Assembly: GCA_963773635.1 (NCBI GenBank)
Contig: CAVZBW010000005.1
Span: forward strand, 2,232,001 to 2,296,000
Source of the DNA: CAVZBW01 sp963773635
GTDB lineage: Bacteria; Actinomycetota; Acidimicrobiia; Acidimicrobiales; RAAP-2
Length of the DNA stretch: 64,000 nt
Reading direction: 5' to 3'
Shown here: positions 51,833 through 61,441 of the stretch, piece by piece
Layout: each line of letters opens with the position of its first letter
Position numbering within the stretch: position 1 is the stretch's first letter
Position numbers and translations under genes: made by a program
Notes under the pieces: model-generated
What the model was told of the DNA's origin: nothing
Databases searched by the model: none
Seen by the model: only the letters and a program-made list of their open reading frames with translations

Positions 51833-52330
51833 TCAAGTCGCGGTCAGCTCCGAGAGCACGTGCTCGCGGGTCACGTCGTGATCGTGGGAGCCGTGCGCGT
51901 GCTGCTGGACCGCGGCGACGAGGTGATCCAGCGCCTCGTCACTCTCGATGCGAAAAGACACGCCACAGGGACACGCCGCGGTCAATGCGCCGCCTGCGGA
52001 CGCCCCGTCGTAGTCGAGCGCCACGCAGGGCTCGTCGCCGACGACCCATGCGTCGTGACCGGGCCCGACGACGTGGGCGTCCCCGGGCCCGAGATCGCAC
52101 TCGGTCCCGTCCCCCATGGAGACGTGGAGACGGCCCGAGACGATCACCGACCGATGAGTGGTCCGACACGCCTCGGTGCCGGCCGACGGCTTTACGTCCG
52201 TGGACCATCTCCAGCCGGGCCGGAAGACGGCTCGCGAGAACGTGATACCACCCAAGGTCACGGCGTTGACCTCGCCGTGGTCGAAGCTGCGCTTCTCGTC
52301 CGGGTTGTCGAGGTTCTTGACGAGCAGCAT
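51833..52330 (-). CDS. Cupin protein with C-terminal DUF1059-like domain
   Basis: A 165-residue protein. Residues ~25-105 form a single cupin barrel (THRSVIVSGRLHVSMGDGTECDLGPGDAHVVGPGHDAWVVGDEP) in which the expected first His pair is reduced to one. Residues ~118-165 (CPCGVSFRIESDEALDHLVAAVQQHAHGSHDHDVT) resemble the small DUF1059 module with two Cys and clustered His. Possible metal-binding sensor or enzyme. GGGAGG precedes the ATG at 52330. It is downstream of the LuxR-type regulator on the same strand. Confidence 0.7.
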   Translation of the reverse strand: MLLVKNLDNPDEKRSFDHGEVNAVTLGGITFSRAVFRPGWRWSTDVKPSAGTEACRTTHRSVIVSGRLHVSMGDGTECDLGPGDAHVVGPGHDAWVVGDEPCVALDYDGASAGGALTAACPCGVSFRIESDEALDHLVAAVQQHAHGSHDHDVTREHVLSELTAT

Positions 52331-52433
52331 GGTTCCCTCCCAGCTCGGCGGACTCGCTCCGGGCATGGTGCGCTCCCGGGAGCGGCGACGCATCGGTAGG
52401 ACCACGTAGACCGAGATCCGGCGACGGCACGTC

Positions 52434-55177
52434 CTACGTGATCGACGGGGTGGCGAGCGCGTTCGCCTTCGCGACCAGCTGGGTTCTCGACCTGGCGTCC
52501 GCCTTGCGCAGCAGCGCCTCCACGTGCTTTTCGATCGTGCGTGGGGAGACACCCAAGCGAGCGGCGATCTCCTTGTTGGAGAGACCTTCGGTGAGCAGGA
52601 TCAGCACCTCAGCCTCCCGGGCGGTGACTCTCAGACCCCTCCAGCGATCGGGGCGCTCGTCGAGGCGGCGAGCGCGGTCTGCCAGGCTGCCGAGGCCGTG
52701 CTCCTCCAGACGTGCTCCGGCGCCTTGCAACCATGGGCCCGGTTCGGCCCAGCCCGTGGACGCCGCGGATTCGGCGACCAGTGTCCGGGCGACGTCCGCC
52801 CACGTCTGGCAGTTGACGAAATCCGGATCGCAAGCGCTTGCCCGCCGGCGAGCTCCCGACGCGTCACCCGCCACGCCGGAGAGGATCGCCTCGGCATACC
52901 CGAGCAATCCCCGGTTGAGACGGAAGGCCCCGACGCCGAGCCGGCGGGCCTCGACGACGGCCGCACCCGCGCGGCGATCCCCACGCGAGGCGAGCAACAC
53001 CGGCCACAGGGCACGAAAGCATGCCGGCTCCGCGTGGGGCAGGGAGGCGAGCGCCGTGGTGGCCCGGTCGAGCCATTCGACCGCCGCCTCTGGATCGCCG
53101 TGGAGCAGCTCCCCTTCGCCACGGGCACCCCGCGTGAACGCGACGAGCGCGGGGTCGCCGGACGCCGCCGCCGCCCGGTCGGCGAAGCGCTCCAAATCGA
53201 CGCGGTCGCCGGCCAGGGCGGCGGCCTCGGCCAGCATGCAGAGCGCCTTGGCGCGTACCTGGTCGAGGCCGAGCCGCTCGCTCGCCGCGAGTGCCGACTG
53301 TGCATGTTCCCGGGCGGCTTCGATGTCGAACCGGCAGATCCCGATGGCGGCGAGCTGCAACTCGACGACCGCTGCGGTGCTGAGCGCCCCGATGCGGACG
53401 GCGGCGGCTCGCGCCCTGAGCAATCGCTCGTCACCGGCACGCTCGAACATTTCGATCGTCCCGAGCTCGTGGGTGGCACGCAGCTCCCACAACGCCAACT
53501 CATGACCGCGGGCCACCGTGAGTGCCTCCTCGAAGCGCTCGCTCGCGGCGACGAGGTCGGTGAGCCGCTCGACTCGTCCGAGGATCTCGAGGGCATGGCA
53601 GCGGACCTCGAGGCTCGCCCCACCCGAGTCCAGCGCATCCGTCGCAAGACCGCGCGCGCTCCGACGACGTCGTCCTCCGCCAGCCTCACCTCCGCCTCGA
53701 GCACGAGCGCCCGCGACCGGAGCGCAGCGTCCCCGCCGACCTCGAGGAGCCGGGAAACCGACGCCAGGTGTCGATCGGCCAGGGACCAGCGGGTCGCAGC
53801 GACCGCGGCGTGCGCCATCTGGAGGGTGACCCCGGCCCGGTCGGCGGGTCGGTCGAGACGCGCCAGGGCGGCACGACCGGCGTCCTGAGCCTCGTCCACG
53901 CGACCGGCCAGCGCGAGGGCCTCGACAAGCAGTCCCGCGGCCTCGACGCCGCCGAGCCGCTCCGCCCTGACCAGGACCTCGACGGCGGTGGCCAGCGCTC
54001 CTCGCTCGAGCGCCTCCCGGCCCGAGAGCACCAAGAGGGCGCCGGCGCGGGCCTCGTCCCCGGCCTGGAGGGCGAGGTCGGCCGCCAGGTCCCGCCACGA
54101 GCCCTCGAGGCGGGGATGCTCGGCATCGACGGCCGCCAGGGCAAACGCCGCAAGGTCGCGACGTCGAGGTGGCAGCAGGCCCTCCAAGATGGCGTCTCGA
54201 GTCAGAGCATGGCGGAAGGAGAGGGCTCCCGCCTCGAAGCAGAGCAGCTGGACGTCCACGCCTCGCTCCAACGCGCTCCGCACGAGCTCCGGCGGCTGGC
54301 CCGACGCTCCCGCCAGGAGCCGCCAGTCGAACCGCCGCCCGAGCACGGCCGCGCTGGCGAGGACAGAGCGCTCCTCCTCGGAGAGTCCCGACAAACGGGA
54401 GCGCACCGTCTCGGAAAACGAGGCCGGAACCCCCGGGGAGGCGAGCAACTCCTCGACCAGGAAGGGGATGCCGTCCGCGCTGCGCTGGATCCGGTCCAGG
54501 ACCTCGTCTCCCGCGTCCGGGAGGCACACTCGCACCATCTCCGTGACCGACGCCCGCTCCAGCCGCTGCAGCCGGAGGTGCCGGCCGGCGCGCCGACCGG
54601 TGATCCGGCCCAGCTCGCTCGCGGAGGATGGCTCGTCCGGCCGCGCCGTGGCCACGCACAGGATCCGTGTCCCGGTCAAGTGGTCGCCCAGGTAGTCGAC
54701 CACCGACCAGGTGTCGGGATCCGCCCAGTGCAGGTCCTCGAGGACGAGCAGCAGGCCAGCCGGCTCGGCCAGACGGCACAGCAGCTGGACGGCGGCCTCC
54801 GCCTGCACCGGGGGGGAGGCCTCGACTACCGGCAGTCCTCCCAGGGTCGGCACGATCCCGGCGAGCACCGGCCACCAGGGATCGAGGTCGGGGTCCGAGG
54901 GTGGGCGCCGAAACCGCAGGACCTCCAGCAACGCCTCGGTGAGAGGCCGGTAGGCAGTCGCGTCACCGCCGGGCACCGCCCGACCGGCGGCGACCGTGAA
55001 CCCTTGCGCCCGCGCCACCGCGCGCGTCTCCTGCACTAACCGCGACTTTCCGATCCCGGCCTCGCCCGTGACGAGCACCAGGCCACCCGTGCCTCCTGAC
55101 GCGGCTGCGAGGTCCTCCTCGAGCGCGCTCAGCTCCCGATCGCGGCCGACCAGAGCGGGGCACCGGACGGCGGTCAT
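52434..55177 (-). pseudogene. LuxR-family AAA regulator (LAL/MalT-like) with apparent one-base deletion
   Basis: Large regulator of the LAL type. From ATG 55177 one frame gives an AAA ATPase (LVGRDRELSALEEDLA; Walker A VTGEAGIGKSRLV; Walker B LLLVLEDLHWADPDT) and TPR-like helices to about 53650. The remaining TPR-like helices (SLEVRCHALEILGRVERLTDLV onward) and the C-terminal LuxR helix-turn-helix (VTAREAEVLILLTEGLSNKEIAARLGVSPRTIEKHVEALLRK) lie in another frame to 52434. Adding one base near 53650 gives ~914 residues, the usual size. Both halves keep good coding character, so a sequencing error is plausible. Confidence 0.82.
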
Positions 55178-55235
55178 CGGGCCGGCGTCGCCGGGCGTCC
55201 CGCCCCCGCCCGGCTGGCGCCGCTGGACCACGCGT

Positions 55236-55781
55236 CTAGAGGGCGACGATGTCCTCGGGCCGAAGCTTGCGCCCGGAGATGCCCACGAACCCATCGACGC
55301 CCGTGTAGGTGTCCTCCCCCTTGGCCAGCCCGTGCTCGTCGAAGGGCCACAGCACCGCCATCCGAGCCTCGTAAAGGTAGAAGGCGTCGGGATCGTCGAC
55401 GGCGATCCCGTTGGCTGCGAGGGTTCGTCCGGGGTAGGCCATGCGCATCACGCCCTCCGTCACGACGCAGTCTCGATCCACGACCAGGCGGTCGACGTCG
55501 AACTGGAGCCGGGTGGCTCCGGAGGCGACAAACCGCTCGTAGAAGCCGCGCACGCCCGCCTTGCCGACGGGGTTCAGCTCGGGGACGTCGGGCGACGAGT
55601 ACGTGTGATAGGCGAGGTCGGTGTCGGACATCGTCTCGAGCAGCCCGTCGATGTCGCCTGCGGCCTCGGCCCGCATGTGGGCCAGGACCACCTCGAGGTT
55701 GCGCCGCCGGATCGGGTCGTCCTCCTCGGCCAGGCGGGCCTCGACCTTCTGCCACGTCACTGCCTGGTCGATGAGCGTCAC
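55236..55781 (-). CDS. SnoaL-like NTF2-fold protein
   Basis: A 181-residue NTF2-like protein: VLAHMRAEAAGDIDGLLETMSDTDLAYHTYSSPDVPELNPVGKAGVRGFYERFVASG, then DVDRLVVDRDCVVTEGVMRMAYPGRTL and FYLYEARMAVLWPFDEHG. The GTG at 55781 has GGGAGGGG seven bases upstream. Longer than most SnoaL proteins because of an N-terminal helix. It is divergent from another SnoaL-like gene at 55883; the two may be related paralogues. Substrate unknown. Confidence 0.8.
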   Translation of the reverse strand: MTLIDQAVTWQKVEARLAEEDDPIRRRNLEVVLAHMRAEAAGDIDGLLETMSDTDLAYHTYSSPDVPELNPVGKAGVRGFYERFVASGATRLQFDVDRLVVDRDCVVTEGVMRMAYPGRTLAANGIAVDDPDAFYLYEARMAVLWPFDEHGLAKGEDTYTGVDGFVGISGRKLRPEDIVAL

Positions 55782-55882
55782 CGGGACCCCTCCCCTCTCT
55801 CGTCGCCTCCCTATACTCCCATCCCTCGGTTGGAGCGCGTCGAGAGGGAGGGTGCGCCGAGCCCGGGAGGGGAGGTTCCACG

Positions 55883-56308
55883 ATGGAAGCCAGCGAGCGG
55901 GACGCCATGGTCGAGGTGGCACTCACCCACGCCAGCGTCGAGGCGGACGGCGACCTCGAGGCGACCATGGCGACGCTCGAGGACGATCCCGTCTACGAGC
56001 TGCTGCCCATGCGTCGCCTCCTCCGGGGTCGCGACGCCACCCGCGCCTACTACGAGCACTTCTTTGCCCACTTCCTACCCAGGGTCGCCGGCTACGAGCT
56101 GCGCAACGAATGGGTGACCGACGAGGGGCTCGGCCAGGAGTACACGATGGACGTGGTGGACGACGAGGGTGCGACCCGCAGCCACACGATCATCGGGATC
56201 CTCACGTTTGGGAGCTCGGGCAAGCTCTCGGGAGAGCGGCTCTACGCGAGCGACGAGGTGCTCGGGATGATGTTCGGCCCCGTACTGGACCGGACCACGC
56301 CGATCTGA
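55883..56308 (+). CDS. SnoaL-like NTF2-fold protein
   Basis: A 141-residue protein: ALTHASVEADGDLEATMATLEDDPVYELLPMRRLLRGRDATRAYYEHFFAHFLPRVAGYELRNEW then strands GQEYTMDVVDDEGATRSHTIIGILTFGSSGKLSGERLYAS. Same fold as the divergent neighbour at 55236-55781 and shares the layout A-helix, YEHFF/YERFV. ATG 55883 preceded by GGGAGGGGAGG. Ligand cannot be told. Confidence 0.82.
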   Translation: MEASERDAMVEVALTHASVEADGDLEATMATLEDDPVYELLPMRRLLRGRDATRAYYEHFFAHFLPRVAGYELRNEWVTDEGLGQEYTMDVVDDEGATRSHTIIGILTFGSSGKLSGERLYASDEVLGMMFGPVLDRTTPI

Positions 56309-56330
56309 CCGGCCCGGGAGGTCCGCAGGG

Positions 56331-57044
56331 TCAGGGCCCGACGTCGCCCGAGGCGCCGGCGGGCTCACTCCCCGAGGCGGGGTCGGAGGCGGCCTCCTCT
56401 CGATCCCTCTCCATCCTCTCGAGGCGGATGGTCACCGTGGCCATGGCGAGGGGGACGGCGACGGGCACGAGGAGGAGGGAAAACCAGTCCCAGAGGCTGT
56501 TTCCCCTAAACCCGGTCCACGACCAGCCGTACCCGTAGCCGCCCGTGATGAGCACGATGAAGGCCGCCGCGAGGGCTGCTGCCGCCACCTGCCACCAACG
56601 TCGCTCCGCAGCATCGCTCCGCAGCCAAAACGGCGCCAGCACGACCACGAGCGGCAGGACCATGAGGTGCAGCCAGTCCCACACCGTGCCGTTGTCCTCG
56701 AAGCCGGTCCACGACCAGCCGTACCCGTAGCCGCCCACGACCAGGACGATCATGGCGGCCAGGAACCCCGCCCCGACGGCACTCCATGGGACGCGCCACC
56801 GTCTCTTGTGGCCGAGCGAGAAGGACAGCGCCGTCAGGGCCAGCGGCAGGAGCAAGAGGTGCAGCCAGTCCCACACCGTGCCGTTGTCCTTGAAGCCGGT
56901 CCATCCCCAGTCCAGCGCGTACCCCCCGATCGCCGCGATCAGGATCAAGGCGAGGAGCGGCGTGACGATCAACGGGGCCGGGGCCGGCATCACCCTGGGG
57001 GGAATCGCCGCCCCCGCCGCCTCGGACTGAACATCGCTCAACAT
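56331..57044 (-). CDS. Six-helix membrane protein built from three 64-residue repeats
   Basis: A 237-residue membrane protein. Three copies of GGYxYxWxWTGFxxNxxWDWxxLLLxP begin at residues 40, 104 and 168, a strict period of 64, each with one helix before and one after, giving about six helices. The repeat is also strong at DNA level in copies two and three. The first and second copies keep TGFKDNGTVWDWLHL/TGFEDNGTVWDWLHL; the third has TGFRGNSLWDWFSL. A charged C-terminal tail follows. Function unknown. Confidence 0.75.
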   Translation of the reverse strand: MLSDVQSEAAGAAIPPRVMPAPAPLIVTPLLALILIAAIGGYALDWGWTGFKDNGTVWDWLHLLLLPLALTALSFSLGHKRRWRVPWSAVGAGFLAAMIVLVVGGYGYGWSWTGFEDNGTVWDWLHLMVLPLVVVLAPFWLRSDAAERRWWQVAAAALAAAFIVLITGGYGYGWSWTGFRGNSLWDWFSLLLVPVAVPLAMATVTIRLERMERDREEAASDPASGSEPAGASGDVGP

Positions 57045-57163
57045 CGGCTACCTCCCTCGGACCGGGCCCCTCATGTCTGGCCGGTTCCTCTCCAACCGTT
57101 CCTCCCAGTGGATGGTCAAGAGCTCGATCCCGGGCGGCACCCCAACGGGAGTGGCGGCGGATC

Positions 57164-58069
57164 CTACCGGCGGGGCAGGTCCAAGAGGCGGGCCGCGTCG
57201 TCGGGAGTCGCCACCGGTCGTGCAGTCTTGCCGCACAGTTGCACCGCCTCCGCGACCAGCTCGACGTTGGTCGGGGTACGGTCGCCGCCAAAGAACTCGA
57301 GTCCGAGATGCAGATGGCCGCCGCGCTCGAGAGCAGGCAGAGCCACGTCACTCCCCACGACGTCGCCGCCGACGACCGATACGGCCCACGGCAGGGTGCA
57401 TCCCTCCAGGATCTCGAGGTACGCGTCGAGCGCGGCGATGGTGGGCGGCAAACCGAAGGGCGCCCCCATGTAGCCGCGGTCGGTCGAGAAGTACAGCTTG
57501 ACCATCGCCCCGGCGGGCAGACGGCCCGCCCTCCACCACGCCACCGTCGTGCGCAGGAAGCCCGGCTCGTAGATGGCCAGGCTGGGACCGAGGCGCTGCT
57601 CCCTATGGATCTCGAACGCGTGGGCGATGGCATCGAACGAGTTGGCGTAGACGATGCCGCCCGCGGGCGTCCCGTCGGCGTCGACCCCGCCGAGGTTGAC
57701 CGAGCCCGGATCGGTGAGGCCGACCCGCAGCACGCCCGAGGCGGCGAGCGGGACCAGGTGCTCGTAACCGATCGGCGGGCCGAAGTGCACGGTGGGATAG
57801 AGCAGGGCATCGGGGCGCTCGGCGAGGACGGGCCGCCAGCCCTCGAGGTAGCGCTCGGCGGCCTGTGCCTCGCTGATGCCGGCCAGATCGATGTGGTTGT
57901 GAATGATGGCGGCCCCCTGCTCGATGCAGGCCAAGGCATCGGCGGCGATCTCCTCCGGCGTCCGAGGGACGTGGGGGTTGCGCTCCTTGCTCGTCACCCC
58001 GTTGATCGCGGCCTCGATGATCACGGGCCGGGCGGTCGCGTCGGTGGCGCTGGAGGAGGTGGTCGTCAT
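57164..58069 (-). CDS. BKACE-family beta-keto acid cleavage enzyme
   Basis: A 301-residue TIM-barrel protein of the BKACE (DUF849) family: PVIIEAAINGVTSKERNPHVPRTPEEIA, GAAIIHNHIDLAGIS (metal-binding His), LRVGLTDPGSVNLGGV and GLEFFGGDRTPTNVELV. Members condense a beta-keto acid with acetyl-CoA and split it to acetoacetate and a CoA thioester, as in 3-keto-5-aminohexanoate cleavage. Substrate specificity cannot be read. ATG 58069 is used; the frame continues upstream to 58177, past the divergent amidohydrolase start. Divergent neighbour is an amidohydrolase. Confidence 0.85.
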   Translation of the reverse strand: MTTTSSSATDATARPVIIEAAINGVTSKERNPHVPRTPEEIAADALACIEQGAAIIHNHIDLAGISEAQAAERYLEGWRPVLAERPDALLYPTVHFGPPIGYEHLVPLAASGVLRVGLTDPGSVNLGGVDADGTPAGGIVYANSFDAIAHAFEIHREQRLGPSLAIYEPGFLRTTVAWWRAGRLPAGAMVKLYFSTDRGYMGAPFGLPPTIAALDAYLEILEGCTLPWAVSVVGGDVVGSDVALPALERGGHLHLGLEFFGGDRTPTNVELVAEAVQLCGKTARPVATPDDAARLLDLPRR

Positions 58070-58169
58070 GGTGGGATCGTACCGGGCGGACGCAGGAAAA
58101 TCGCCCGGTACCCCGGCTACCGGGAGCCCTACGATGGGGTCGCCGACTTCTGACCGGGGGGACACTTCC

Positions 58170-59309
58170 GTGATCACCGCGATATCCGCCGACTCGCACG
58201 TGACCGAGCCGGGAGACTGCTACGTCGGGCGAATCGACCCGAGCTTTTCCGACCGAGCTCCCGTGGCCGTGACCGACAAGACCATGGGCGCGGCGATCTC
58301 GGTCGACAACGGTCGGGCGGTCATCCCCTACGGAATGATCGCCGCCGCCGGCCGGCCGTGGGAGGCCATCGGCCCGTTCGTGTACGTGGGGTGGGACGAG
58401 CTGCACGCCGGCGGCTGGGACCCCAAGGCCCGACTGGCCGAGCAGGAGCGCGACGGGGTCGGCGTGGAGGTGCTCTACCCCTCCGTCGGGATGCTGCTGT
58501 GCAACCACCCCGACGCCGACTACAAGCACGCCTGTTTCGAGGCCTACAACCGATGGCTCGCGGAGTACGTCTCGACGGCTCCCGAGCGCCTCGTCGGACT
58601 GGGGCAGACGGCGCTGCGAAGCGTGGAGGAGGGCGTGGCCGACCTCGAGGCGATCAAGGCCCTGGGCCTCCGAGGGGTCATGCTCCCGGGCCTCGCCGCG
58701 TGCCACGACGAAGGGGACTACGACGACCCCCGGTGGGACCCCTTGTGGAGGGCTTCGGTGGAGCTGGGGCTGCCCGTGTCGTTTCACATCCTGACCGGAG
58801 GTGGGTCGCTCGCCGCCAAGGAATTCCGCGGTCCCAAGATGAATGCCTTCCTCGGCATCATCCGCGGCTGCCAAGACGTGATCGGCACCATGATCTTTGG
58901 CGGAGTCTTCGATCGTGTGCCCGACCTCAAGATCGTGTGCACGGAGGCCGACGCCGGGTGGGTTCCCCACTGGATGTACCGCGCCGACCACGCGGTGCAA
59001 CGGCACCGCAACTGGCTCGGGTCGGGCGAGCTGGCACGCCGGCCGAGCGAGTACTTCAGGGAGAACGTCTACGTGACGTTCCAGGACGACTGGGTCGCGT
59101 TCCAGACGGCACACCTGATGAACCACGAGCGGCTCCTCTGGGCGAGTGACCATCCCCATTCCGATTCGACCTTCCCGGACTCCCAGCGCGTCCTGGCCGA
59201 TCAGACCGCACATCTGAGCGCCGAGGTACGCGACGACATCACCTGGCGCAACTGTGCGCGCCTCTACGGCCTGGAGCCCCAGACGCCGGCCGCCGCTCCG
59301 CCCGGGTAG
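58170..59309 (+). CDS. Amidohydrolase family 2 protein
   Basis: A 379-residue metal-dependent TIM-barrel hydrolase or decarboxylase: ISADSHVTEPGDCYV (metal ligands start), MLLCNHPDADYKHACFEAYNRWLAEYV, GLPVSFHILTGGG, AGWVPHWMYRADHAVQRH and LLWASDHPHSDSTFPDSQ. Family members include aminocarboxymuconate-semialdehyde decarboxylase and gamma-resorcylate decarboxylase. GTG at 58170 is 100 bases from the divergent BKACE gene, so both may act on one compound. Confidence 0.85.
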   Translation: MITAISADSHVTEPGDCYVGRIDPSFSDRAPVAVTDKTMGAAISVDNGRAVIPYGMIAAAGRPWEAIGPFVYVGWDELHAGGWDPKARLAEQERDGVGVEVLYPSVGMLLCNHPDADYKHACFEAYNRWLAEYVSTAPERLVGLGQTALRSVEEGVADLEAIKALGLRGVMLPGLAACHDEGDYDDPRWDPLWRASVELGLPVSFHILTGGGSLAAKEFRGPKMNAFLGIIRGCQDVIGTMIFGGVFDRVPDLKIVCTEADAGWVPHWMYRADHAVQRHRNWLGSGELARRPSEYFRENVYVTFQDDWVAFQTAHLMNHERLLWASDHPHSDSTFPDSQRVLADQTAHLSAEVRDDITWRNCARLYGLEPQTPAAAPPG

Positions 59310-59314
59310 CGGTC

Positions 59315-59329
59315 GCCGCAGGCTGCGGC
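59315..59329. terminator. Possible bidirectional terminator hairpin
   Basis: GCCGCA-GGC-TGCGGC is a perfect 6-bp stem with a 3-base loop between two convergent genes, 5 bases after the amidohydrolase stop. No clear T-run. Confidence 0.35.
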
Positions 59330-59350
59330 ACCCTTCCGGTTGACGGATGC

Positions 59351-60670
59351 CTACGCGACGCGCTGGACGAGCGTCTCGCCGGGAAGCGCTCTCGACAGGC
59401 GGAGCGCGACGCTCCTGCGCTGGTCGCCGGCGCTGACGATCTCGTCCCCCACCAAGGTCCCTCGAGGGTCGCCGGCGCGCACCTCCCGTCGATCGGCCAG
59501 GTGGACACGGACCGTCTGTCCGGGCCATCCCAGGACATCGATCGGCTCGCCGGCGATCGCCGTGTCGCGATCTCCGCCGACGCTGGCCGAGGCGAGCGTC
59601 TCACCTCCCTCGACGGCATGCACCACGCGGACGCCGGAGGCGGCCGCGGAGGCCACGGCGAGGGCGTCGGTCCCACCGACTCCCTGGGACTCCAGGGGTA
59701 CCTGCTGCCCGGTCACGACGGCGAGCACGAGCATCGACGTGGGTCCGGTGCCTCTGCCGCCGGCGGGGGGCGCCGGGACCGCGTGCGCGAGGGCCAACAT
59801 GTCGCACGCCCCGGCCTCGCTCGTCCATCCGGACTTGACCCCCACCACGCCGTACGTGCCGACGAGGGGCGTATACCCCTGGACAGCGCCGACGAGGGGC
59901 AGGGTCACGGACGACATCCCGACGATGGCGGCAAACGCGGGCGTGCGCATCGCCCGGTAGCCGACGAGGAGCTGATCGGTCGGGGTGGACGCGGAGGCGG
60001 GATCGACGCCCGTCGTGTCGGCGTAGTGCGTGGCGTGCATGCCGAGCGACGCTGCGGTCGAGTTCATCCTTGCCACGAAATCCTCGACGCTCCCCGAGTC
60101 CCACCGCGCCATGGCGTCCATGTAGTCGCCGGCGGAGCGCAGCAATGCGCCCTGCAGCAATTGCTGCTCGGTGAGTCGCTCACCGGCGGCCACGGGCAGA
60201 GTGCTGATGCCCTGGGCGAGGTCATCGTCGTACTCACCCTGGTCGGCACCGCTCATCGTGAGCGTCGGTCCGCTGCGTCCCGGAGCCAGCGGGTGGTCGC
60301 GGAAGAGGACGTAGGCGGCCATGACCTTGGTCAGGCTGGCAATGGGAACCGGAACTTCGTGGCCGGACGTCAGCTGGACCCCGAGCGCAGGCACCGAGAC
60401 CGCCGACTCGCCTTCCGATGGCCACGGGATCGGCGGGGCGGCTCCGCTCACGTGGAGGGTGAGGGGACCGCCACGGACCGACGCCAGGGCCGGGGGCTGC
60501 GACAGGCGGTAGGCGACCAGCCCGACGGCGACGAGGACGGCGGCGGCGGCCACCATCCCGAGCCGCAGGCGGCCACCGCGCTCGTGCTGAGGCCGTCGCC
60601 TTGCCCGAGATCGAAACCGGGATCTCCACAGAGCTCGAAAGCGAGTTGGCTGCTCCATCCGCCGCGCCAT
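59351..60670 (-). CDS. Serine-type D-Ala-D-Ala carboxypeptidase (penicillin-binding protein, DacA-like)
   Basis: A 439-residue peptidase S11-like protein: basic N-terminus, membrane anchor at ~38-54, SxxK motif S112-L-T-K115 (VPIASLTKVMAAYVLF), a SAGDYMDAMA segment at the usual SxN place (Asn replaced by Gly), and KSG in GVKSGWTSEAGAC standing for KTG. These enzymes trim peptidoglycan stem peptides. The altered SxN and the long Ala/Gly-rich C-terminal part make activity slightly uncertain. Start ATG 60670; ATG 60658 also possible. Confidence 0.82.
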   Translation of the reverse strand: MARRMEQPTRFRALWRSRFRSRARRRPQHERGGRLRLGMVAAAAVLVAVGLVAYRLSQPPALASVRGGPLTLHVSGAAPPIPWPSEGESAVSVPALGVQLTSGHEVPVPIASLTKVMAAYVLFRDHPLAPGRSGPTLTMSGADQGEYDDDLAQGISTLPVAAGERLTEQQLLQGALLRSAGDYMDAMARWDSGSVEDFVARMNSTAASLGMHATHYADTTGVDPASASTPTDQLLVGYRAMRTPAFAAIVGMSSVTLPLVGAVQGYTPLVGTYGVVGVKSGWTSEAGACDMLALAHAVPAPPAGGRGTGPTSMLVLAVVTGQQVPLESQGVGGTDALAVASAAASGVRVVHAVEGGETLASASVGGDRDTAIAGEPIDVLGWPGQTVRVHLADRREVRAGDPRGTLVGDEIVSAGDQRRSVALRLSRALPGETLVQRVA

Positions 60671-60833
60671 CCAGGGTGGTCAGTCTGTCCGGAGTGCTCC
60701 GGTTGGGTGAATTCTTGCAGCGCGACCGCCCGCGTGGGCGCCGGGCTCTCGCCAGCCCGCCCGACGCCGTGCCGACGTGGGAGGCTGTCGACGTGCCCGA
60801 TCCCGGCTTGCCGCCCAGGAGGTGGGAGGGCCC

Positions 60834-61232
60834 GTGAAGACCATCCTCAACATCCTGTGGCTCCTGCTCTCCGGGATCTGGCTGGCGATCGCCTATGCGG
60901 TGATGGGCGTGATCATGTGCATCCTCATCATCACCATCCCCTTTGGGATCGCTTCCTTTCGTCTCGCCGGCTATGTGCTCTGGCCCTTTGGGCGAACGGT
61001 GGTGCCCAAGCCGGGCTCGGGCGCGGGCTCCCTCATCGGGAACGTGCTGTGGTTCATCCTGGCCGGCCTGTGGATCGCGATTGCCCACATCGTGAGCGGG
61101 ATCGCGCTCTGTCTGACCATCATCGGCATCCCACTCGGGATTGCCAACTTCAAGCTGGCCGTGGTGGCGGTGGCTCCCCTCGGAAAGGACATCGTCCGCA
61201 CGGACGACCCCAGGGCCATCGGGGTGGGCTAG
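60834..61232 (+). CDS. YccF-family membrane protein
   Basis: A 132-residue membrane protein with two tandem YccF (DUF307) modules: ILNILWLLLSGIWLAIAYAVMGVIMCILIITIPFGIASFRLAGYVLWPFG and LIGNVLWFILAGLWIAIAHIVSGIALCLTIIGIPLGIANFKLAVVAVAPLG. Function not established. GTG 60834 with GGGAGGG four bases upstream decides the start over the longer frame. Confidence 0.88.
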   Translation: MKTILNILWLLLSGIWLAIAYAVMGVIMCILIITIPFGIASFRLAGYVLWPFGRTVVPKPGSGAGSLIGNVLWFILAGLWIAIAHIVSGIALCLTIIGIPLGIANFKLAVVAVAPLGKDIVRTDDPRAIGVG

Positions 61233-61270
61233 CGCCTGCGACCGCCCTCCCCGCAGCCCCCCTGGTCACC

Positions 61271-61293
61271 GGCATCCCCTTGGAGGGGATGCC
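61271..61293. terminator. Perfect hairpin, likely terminator for YccF gene
   Basis: GGCATCCCCT-TGG-AGGGGATGCC is a perfect 10-bp stem with 3-base loop, 38 bases after the yccF-like stop and in the 209-base gap before the convergent chrA. The T-run is absent, common in high-GC genomes. Confidence 0.6.
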
Positions 61294-61441
61294 CTACCGT
61301 CTAACATCGCTTGTCGAACGCGGCGCCGCCAGCTCTCGGGTGTCCGACGCCGAGTGCGAGCTGGCGGCGTCGTGCCGTACATTCTACGGGCCTCCGTCGA
61401 AAACCTGTCCGCGCCACCGGGACGTCGGCCCCGGACGAGGC

